Below, in pieces: positions 57,024 through 64,000 of a stretch of 64,000 bases of DNA. A program made the position numbers and the translations under genes. Each line of letters starts with the position of its first letter. Within the stretch, counting starts at the first letter, position 1. The notes beneath the pieces were generated by a model. That model had not been told where the DNA came from and searched no databases. It was given only the letters and a program-made list of their open reading frames with translations. The DNA is from Seiridium cupressi. Taxonomy: Eukaryota; Ascomycota; Sordariomycetes; Amphisphaeriales; Sporocadaceae. Where the stretch lies: contig JARVKI010000026.1 in NCBI GenBank assembly GCA_036674765.1, positions 186,001-250,000 on the forward strand. Direction: 5' to 3'.

Positions 57024-60000
57024 ATGACCACCCCGACACCCGCAATGGCGGCCGGTAAAGATGGCGCAATACCGGGCTCAGACATCACTATGCCGGTCAT
57101 CGGTGGCCAAGGTAGGTCCTTTTTGGAATTTTTACGATTTCGTTGTTTCCGATTGGTACTCGCTCTCAAGATACCGTAACTTCTTCTACAAGAGTAGGAC
57201 CAGCTCTTGTTCTGCCTGATCTCCCAAGAGTTATTCTGCTCTCGGATACTCGTTTCAGTTTCCTTCCCTTCTCATTGATTTGTTGTGCTGTTCTGCTTAG
57301 CTTTTATTGCGCAACCAGGGTCCAGGGCCGGTCGTCGACTGGTATATAAACACCATGCGGTTGAGACAACAGGAGAGCGGCGGTGGTGCCGACGTCGCCA
57401 TGACTGATTCGAAGACCGAGCATGCCCAGTTTACAAAGCAGTCCTCGAGCTTGCCGTTTGGCCAGCTCGTGTCACTGGACTCGATATCCGGACCTACCTA
57501 TGTGACCGGCCAGCTCCTTGTCCAGCAGGTCGCCTACAAGCTCTCCGACAAGATCTTCTCCTACTCTCCCGAGACGTTCGACCTCGATGTGGCTGTGAAA
57601 GATTGGTCGGAAGATGAAGAGAAGAACATCCATGGTTACACGACAAATGTGCTGCCCCTCCAGACCCGTACTGGAGCCGGCGCATTTGCTCTTGGTTATA
57701 TATTCTCCAAGGACTTTGACCTGAGCAAGAGACATATTCCTCAGACTCTCCTGGCGCCTTCCTTGAGCTTGCGCCATCTGCGCTCGTCCCTCGACCAGCT
57801 TGCTCTTTTATATGGAGTTGCCAGCCCCTTCGTTGCGCACATTGCTGCTGCAGATTACTCCGCTGACGCGGGCCTTGTCAGCGAGTACGGGAGCGCGCTC
57901 CAAATTGCCGAGGACCTGGGACTGGGTCTTGTGTCGAGCACCTCTACCTACGAAGCTCAGCACATCTCTCTTTTCGCTACCTTGATGGCCAAGGTTCTCC
58001 CGACGCTCCATATCTACGATGGTGTTCGCGCGTCTCGTGAGACTCTGCGTGTCGTTGACGCTCTCAGCGAGACTGGAATCGCAGAGGTGTACAAGAAGGT
58101 CTCAGAGGCAGCGGACAGCCTCAACAAGCGGCTGGACGATGCAGGCAAGGTCACTGAGCTCCTGAAGGCATTCAATGGCGAGCTCGGAACTGATTACGAG
58201 CTTTTCGAATACATTGGAGACAAGGCTGCGGAAACTGTCTTCGTCGTTTTCGGCAGTATTGAGTCTCAACTTGCCAAGCAGGTTGTCGAGGTCCTTGCTT
58301 CCAAGGGCGTCAAGGTCGGTGCTGTCGGCGTACGCGTCTATCGTCCTTTCGTGGAGGAGGCTTTCCTGTCAGTCTTGCCCGAGACTGTGAAGAACATTGC
58401 AGTTCTCGGCCAAGTCAGCAACGCCATTGCTGTCTCAGATGTCTCTGTTCAATCGGCGCTTTACGCTGATGTACTCACCGCTGTGTCATTTGCTGATAAG
58501 TGGACTACTTCTCCCTCCGTTGTCGACGTGAAGTATCCTGCATCTGAGGTCTTTACCCCAACCAGCTTTGCCACCATTCTGTCCAAGTTTATTACGAAGG
58601 ATGCTTCCGCAGAGGTTGCATTGCAGATTCCGCAGCTCGAAAGTGCTGAGCAGTACATCTTCTGGGATGCCGACAGCTCTGTTTCTGTACATGCGCCTAC
58701 CGTCATCGGCGGGCTCCTTTCTCGCGACTCCACAAACAATGTGTACGCCAGTGAATCGTATGACAACCTGGTGCAAGGCGGTGTGGTTCGCACAGATCTA
58801 CGCACCTCCAAGAAATCTATCGATACTCCTTACGCCATCGAGGAGGCTGATGCCGTTTTCGTCAACGAGGAGAAGCTGCTCAAGGAAGTTGCTTCTTCCC
58901 AGAGCGTCAAACCCAGCGGCAAGTTCATTGTGAAGTTGCCCAACTTCAAGGCAGACGAGATTGAGAAGCGCCTCCCAGCCGCTGTACGCAGGGATATCCA
59001 GGAGCGCGACCTTGAACTATACGTTCTCGATCCTACACTCTCCGCTTCTGACGATGAGAAGACTTCTCGACTTCTCGTTGAGCTTGCGTTCCTCAAAATT
59101 ACCAAGCCTGACATTACATCTGAAACTCTTCAAAAGCTTGTATCACTGGAGGGTAACCCCCCTACCCTACAAGAGATCCTCGAGGCTCTTGACAAGTGTC
59201 TAAGCAAGGTCGATATTCCTGAGCAATGGGCTGATGCTGCGGAGGAGGCTTCAACCCCTGCGCTCCCTGCGTCTTTGAAGACCAACAGCTTTACGCCATT
59301 CGAGAAGGAAGAAACCGAATCTGAGCCTCTTATTAGTGATTGGCAGGCCGCGGCTAAGGGTCTTGTTTTCAAGGAAGCTTACAGCACCGAGATCGGCCTG
59401 CGACCGGAGCAAACTGTTCAGACCTACACGATCCGTGTCAAGGAGAACCGTAGACTCACGCCCGCTACTTACGATCGCAACATTTTCCACATTGAGTTCG
59501 ACCTCGGCACCTCCGGTCTTACTTACAAGATTGGTGAAGCGCTTGGCATTCATGCGGATAACGATCCAGAACTTGTCCAGCAGTTCATCGAATCGTACGG
59601 TTTGAACGGCGACCAGCTTGTCCAGATCCCTGCCCGTGAAAGTGGCCGTGTGGAGACCCGTACCGTCTTCCAAGCCTTAATGCAAAACATTGATATCTTC
59701 GGAAAGCCCCCCAAGCGCTTCTATGAAACCCTGGCAGACTTCGCCACTGACGAAACAGAGACGAAGAAGCTGCGAGGTCTTGGTGCCCAAGAGGGTGCTG
59801 ATGAGTTCAAGAAGCGCAGTGACGTTGACACGATCACGTATGCCGATATCCTCGAGGAGTTCCCGTCTGCCCACCTGTCCTTCACCGATATCGTTCGCCT
59901 TGTCGGTCCCCTGAAACGTCGTGAATACTCGATTGCTTCCGCTCAGGCTGTGGCACCAAATGTTGTCGCTCTCATGATTGTTGTGGTTAACTGGGTTGAC

Positions 60001-60579
60001 CCCAAGGGACGTCAGCGTTATGGCCAGGCCACGCGTTACCTCAGCCGCCTTCCTGTCGGCACTGCGGTCACAGCGTCCGTGAAGCCCTCAGTCATGAAGC
60101 TGCCTACCCGCGATGAGGCACCGCTCATCATGGCCGGTCTCGGTACAGGTCTTGCACCATTCCGTGCCTTTGTCCAGTACCGTGCCATGCAGAAGGCTCA
60201 GGGCAAGAAGATTGGCGACATCCTACTGTACCTTGGCTCCCGCCACCAACGCGAGGAGTATTTGTACGGTGAGGAATGGGAGGCCTACCTGGACTCTGGT
60301 GTCATCACACTGCTCGGCGCCGCCTTCTCGCGTGATCAGCCCCAGAAGATCTATATCCAGGACCGCATGCGACAAACCATCTCCAACATTGTCAAGGCAT
60401 ACATCGCCGAGGAGGGCTCATTCTACCTGTGCGGTCCTACTTGGCCCGTGCCGGATGTGACAGAGGTTCTGGAGGAGGCCATCGCGACGGAGGCTAAGAT
60501 GACGGGCAAGAAGGTCGATCCCAAGAAGGAGATTGAGAGACTCAAGGAGGATGGACGTTATGTCCTTGAGGTTTACTAG
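57024..60579 (+). CDS. MET10: Sulfite reductase (NADPH) flavoprotein alpha subunit
   Basis: Two exons (57024-57111, 57326-60579) give 1113 residues; the 214-bp intron follows GGQ and joins in phase at TCCAG. The N-terminal 450 residues hold the pyruvate:ferredoxin-oxidoreductase-like part seen in fungal Met10 (SGPTYVTGQLLVQQVAYKLS, GAFALGYIFSKDFD). The C-terminal third is the FAD/NADPH module: RREYSIAS for FAD near residue 895, APLIMAGLGTGLAPFRAF for NADPH near 965, LYLGSRHQREEYLY, FYLCGPTW, and the final RYVLEVY with its aromatic end. With the beta subunit it passes electrons from NADPH to reduce sulfite to sulfide for cysteine and methionine synthesis in the cytosol. The ATG 57024 start is inferred from the splice fit. 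Confidence 0.95.
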
Positions 60580-60991
60580 ATTTGATCTTCGACTCAGCTT
60601 AGCGAGACTTTAGATAGACCAATGTGAAATTTTCAATTACTTTTTCAAGATGTGTCACCTCTCACGGCCATGCGTCGGTGCGAATAGACGGCCTTTTGTG
60701 CTACCTGGGGCCCTAGTGTAGGCTTTTGGTCCTGGAGCGATAACGCTTCGTTGCATCACGCGCTTCCAAGCAAATTGCCAATTGGCCGATCGCTGGGCTT
60801 CGCTGAGCTTCGCTGATCCCAGCTTCGTGCGGCTAAACTTGTCTTGGGAAACGTGAGCATTCAATGTTATCAGCATATCACAACATCAGATGGTCTAAGC
60901 TGTTTAGTTCAGCCAATTCAATCCCCTCTATCTCCCACGACTTCAAATCGAATTTCAGCAACCCCATCGCCATGTAACACGTCACGACGCG
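60580..60991. other. Intergenic, about 0.4 kb
   Basis: 3' flank of the sulfite reductase gene and promoter of the P450 gene; no gene seen. Confidence 0.5.
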
Positions 60992-63123
60992 ATGGAGTTG
61001 TTTTCCGCACGCACGCTTATCCTAGCATTCATCCTAGCGGTCACGATCCATAAGCTCTTCTTCAGTACGAAGAAAACGGTAAGTATGACCCAACACTACT
61101 CCTATTCTTCCTCTGTCTACTCAGTCACCCGGACCTGATCGCATTTGACCAGGCCAAAGTTCCAGGGGTGGGCTACGGCAAGTCGCCCATCTTCGCATCA
61201 TGGCGCGGCGCAATCAAATTCATGCTGCAGCCCCGCAGGCAGCTGTGGAAGGGGTACCAGAAGTACAGGAAGTCGTACTTTAAGATCTCTACGCTAAGAG
61301 AGGAGTATGTCCTCGTCTCGGATAGGAGGAAGATTGCTGAGGTGAGTGATTTATGGCTACGTGGGTCTGGAAGAGTTTCGTTTGTGTGCAATGAACATTT
61401 GGTCCTTGTTGGCGGGTATGATATGACCTGGGGTGTAACCAGAAGACTAAGACAGATCCGTTGCGTAGTATCTGGCCACGCCCGAAGATGTTCTGAGTTC
61501 TATGGATGTCGGTGTCGATGTGAGTTCCTCCCTTGCTTCAAACTTGAAAGTCGATGACTGTTTTATGAGACATGAATACTAACGGAGCCTTGGCTGTAAG
61601 GAAGTCCAATCTAAATGGACAATCGGCGACAACCCGCCATGGCATCGCAAGTTGATCTCGGGCAAATTGACGCAAAACATCAGCAACAACGTTCCGTTTA
61701 TGCTGGAAGAAATCAACGAGGCTCTGAACAAGACTATAGGCGATCCGTCTGGTGAGACGCCTCCTCACCATGAACAAAAATGGGATGCTGATTCTGAAGC
61801 ACTTGTAGATTGGACAGAGGTCTCCGTGTGGGATTTGTTGTCCAAGGTTGTCATAAGAGCCATCAGCCAGGCTTTCGTTGGCTCCTCTTTATGTAAGTAT
61901 ATGATAGCAAAATCATTCAGCTTCAAGGGTCCTCATACTTCAAAGGCAAGAATGAAGAGTACCTCGACAACGCCATCTCATTCACCAAAGCGGTTGCCAT
62001 CTCGGCAGAGATGATCAGACTACTGCCAGTCTGGCTCAAGCCGTACGTCTAGAACATGTTCGGGATATCTCATGCCACCACACCGACTAACGAAATGAAC
62101 AGATATGCCGTACGAGTGACGCCCTCCTGGCGCAGAAGAAAAGTGGCCGAAGAACTCATGAAAGACGAGATCATCATGCGGCTCCGCGTGAGTCACAAGG
62201 ACAAAGACAAACCCAACGACTTGCTCCAGTGGATCGTCGATGCATCGCCGGCCAAGGAGAGGACAGTCAAGGACATAGCCGAGCGGATCATGGGGTTGAA
62301 CGTTGCTGCGATACATACTACTACTTCTGTAAGCGCACTGCTGCATATAGCTGGCATTCGTTGCTAAAATAGCAAGACTAACTCTGGATCTTCAGCTGCT
62401 GACATCGACACTGGCACTCCTCGCCACTGATTCGGCAGACTATATCTCAACTCTACGCAGGGATGTGGAAGCAAACCTGGAAAGCGGACGAGTGACGCAG
62501 AAGACGATGACAAGCGCGATTAATCTTGATAGCTTCCTACGCGAATCAGGGAGATTGAACTTGACCTCCATGAGTACGTAAACTCCACGCTGAATACCAT
62601 CATTTTGTATTTAGATGCCCTCGTTACTTATCATCATAATCGCAGTCGGACTCATGCGCGCAGCACGCAAGGATTTCCGTTTCACCGACGGGAAACTCAT
62701 CCCGGCCGGGACGCGCATCGGCGTACCAGCCATCAGCATCCATACCGACCCAGCCATCTACTCCGCCCCCGAGAAGTTTGATGCGTTTCGCTTCGCTCGC
62801 TGGCGAGAGAGGACCGAGGACGCGACCAGCTACCAGCTTGCCAGTACCGAGATGGAGTATCTGACATTTGGACATGGAAAACATGCTTGGTAGGTCTTCC
62901 TTACCCAGGTGCTATCTATTTGCGTTCCAGTGCTCACTCCGCCGGTAGTCCTGGGCGGTTCTTTGCCGCTGGCCTGATGAAATTGGTCATCGCTGCGATT
63001 GTCTTGAGATATGATATCAAGTTGGCTCCGGGGACCAAGCCAAAGCAGCGCTATTTTGGGAAATACACATTGCCCGATACTAGCTTGAGGATCCTTGTGA
63101 GGAGAAGGAACGGGTCGGTGTGA
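60992..63123 (+). CDS. Microsomal cytochrome P450 (ent-kaurene-oxidase-like group)
   Basis: Nine exons (60992-61078, 61153-61341, 61469-61519, 61601-61892, 61946-62042, 62103-62328, 62396-62573, 62646-62889, 62949-63123) join in phase to 512 residues. The N-terminus is a membrane anchor (LILAFILAVTIHKLFF). Parts seen: WRGAIKFMLQPRRQLWKGY, helix I around MGLNVAAIHTTTS, ExxR in LDSFLRESGRL, FRFARWRERTE, and the heme loop FGHGKHACPGRFFAAG, whose Cys codon is split by the last intron. The layout follows fungal P450s such as the ent-kaurene oxidase-like CYPs. These enzymes hydroxylate terpenoids, steroids or other lipids in the ER with electrons from P450 reductase. Helix I has IHTTTS where many P450s have AGxxT. 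No biosynthetic backbone gene lies within the window. Confidence 0.88.
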
Positions 63124-64000
63124 TTGTCTGAAGTAGTGATTTCATTGTTCAGCACTTGTCAGCTGGTTGGAGAGGTAAGCCTGGCGAGTAAGACGATAAT
63201 GCCAATGGCGGAAACTCTGGTTTACCGTCACATGGCAATATTTCCGCTGATCAGGACAATAAACAACTCATGTTATGTGAATACGCACCAGTGCGTCTTT
63301 TTCATAGTACTGCTTCCTACGCAGCAATTCACAATGTACCCACGCTGCCATGGGTTTTTTGACTAAGTAATTAAATGCTTGGCATTTTTGGGGGGTCGCC
63401 AAACACCAGATATCGCCGTCTCCACTACTTATCGCCGTATTGCCGTTTTCACTGCATTTTTAGTCACCAGGAAGAGGCGGGCAAGTCAACCATAACGTTT
63501 CACATAAGAAGTCGAGTTGCTCTAACACGAACCAATGTAAAGTGTTCCATAAGTAGGAAAACATTTACATGCGGGCATTGGAGGCCGGATTTCAGAGCCA
63601 TGTCGACGACGTACTGATCGATAGACCCAATTTCGTAGGTTTGGCTAGTTTCCAGAGATATTGCATAGACTCGCTATAGTCACTGATATCGTAAAGATAT
63701 ATGTCCCCTCCAAAAGTTAAGCTTCGTTGGTGGGGGCCCGACCGGCTCTGCGCATGCATCCCGTCGGCAGCGGGTCCGATGCATCACAATCGCCAGCTTC
63801 GGTGGTCCCCGATGCGATTTCAAGAGTTTATGATGCAGGGCTTGAGCGTACAACTCCTGTAAACTTTTATTTGGAACCCGGGCGAGGCTCTTCGGATGAT
63901 TCATGGCAGACTCGACTGTCCAACCGCCATTACTGGCCGACCGATTTGCCAGTCATGCCTTGAACACGAGGTTCGAGGATCTTTCAGACGACGCTGTCGC
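63124..64000. other. Unassigned right edge
   Basis: About 0.9 kb after the P450. A short frame at 63727-63963 lacks an ATG start and recognisable motif. Nothing else supported. Confidence 0.45.

Noticed and set aside
59251..59673. Minus-strand frames of 100-140 codons across the sulfite reductase gene
   Set aside because: Shadows of a strongly supported + strand coding exon.

Overview
The window comes from a filamentous ascomycete (Pezizomycotina). The signs are many short GT-AG introns (49-80 bp typical) with CTRAY-like branch sites, a Zn2Cys6 regulator, a rhodopsin-fold (PTH11/SAT4-type) receptor-like protein, a DFG5-type GH76 enzyme, chitin deacetylase, tyrosinase and P450 genes, and a very AT-rich block typical of repeat-mutated fungal DNA. 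The species cannot be told from the sequence. No tRNA, rRNA or CRISPR was recognised.

Layout. 0-6 kb: the tail of a low-complexity protein, a cytidine-deaminase-like protein, a pyrimidine-rich leader with one or two uncertain genes. 6.5-14.3 kb: a decayed accessory island with a frameshifted AT-hook gene, a convergent broken coiled-coil gene, an ankyrin gene, a ~0.95 kb AT-rich block and a multiply broken gene. 14.4-16 kb: GH76 mannanase. 17.9-26.4 kb: zinc-finger-like fragment, an unrecognised basic Ser/Thr-rich protein, TFB2, an interrupted unrecognised locus, a TANGO2-like protein. 27.6-29.1 kb: tyrosinase. 29.1-32 kb: no gene but a perfect 28-bp inverted repeat. 32-37.7 kb: rhodopsin-domain protein, Zn2Cys6 regulator, and a divergent quinone-oxidoreductase-like gene with one nonsense codon; a CGG-N4-CCG palindrome lies between the last two. 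38.5-40.6 kb: M3 peptidase pseudogene. 40.8-42 kb: chitin deacetylase. 44.7-51.6 kb: a tandem duplication of a two-gene unit. 52-54.2 kb: tail-anchored Ser/Thr-rich protein and nitrilase. 55.2 kb: small Cys-rich secreted protein. 57-60.6 kb: sulfite reductase flavoprotein subunit. 61-63.1 kb: cytochrome P450.

The strongest candidate for an undescribed system is the tandem unit at 44.7-51.6 kb. Each copy has an SRPK-like kinase ending in a predicted membrane anchor, followed on the same strand by a ~215-residue protein of a family I do not recognise. The two small genes share both intron positions and phases and several motifs. I infer a conserved kinase-partner module. The housekeeping genes (TFB2, MET10) are intact while the accessory genes around them are often broken, so the locus is a mosaic of a core and a decaying accessory genome. 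Exon structures were worked out by hand from splice consensus, reading phase and family similarity.
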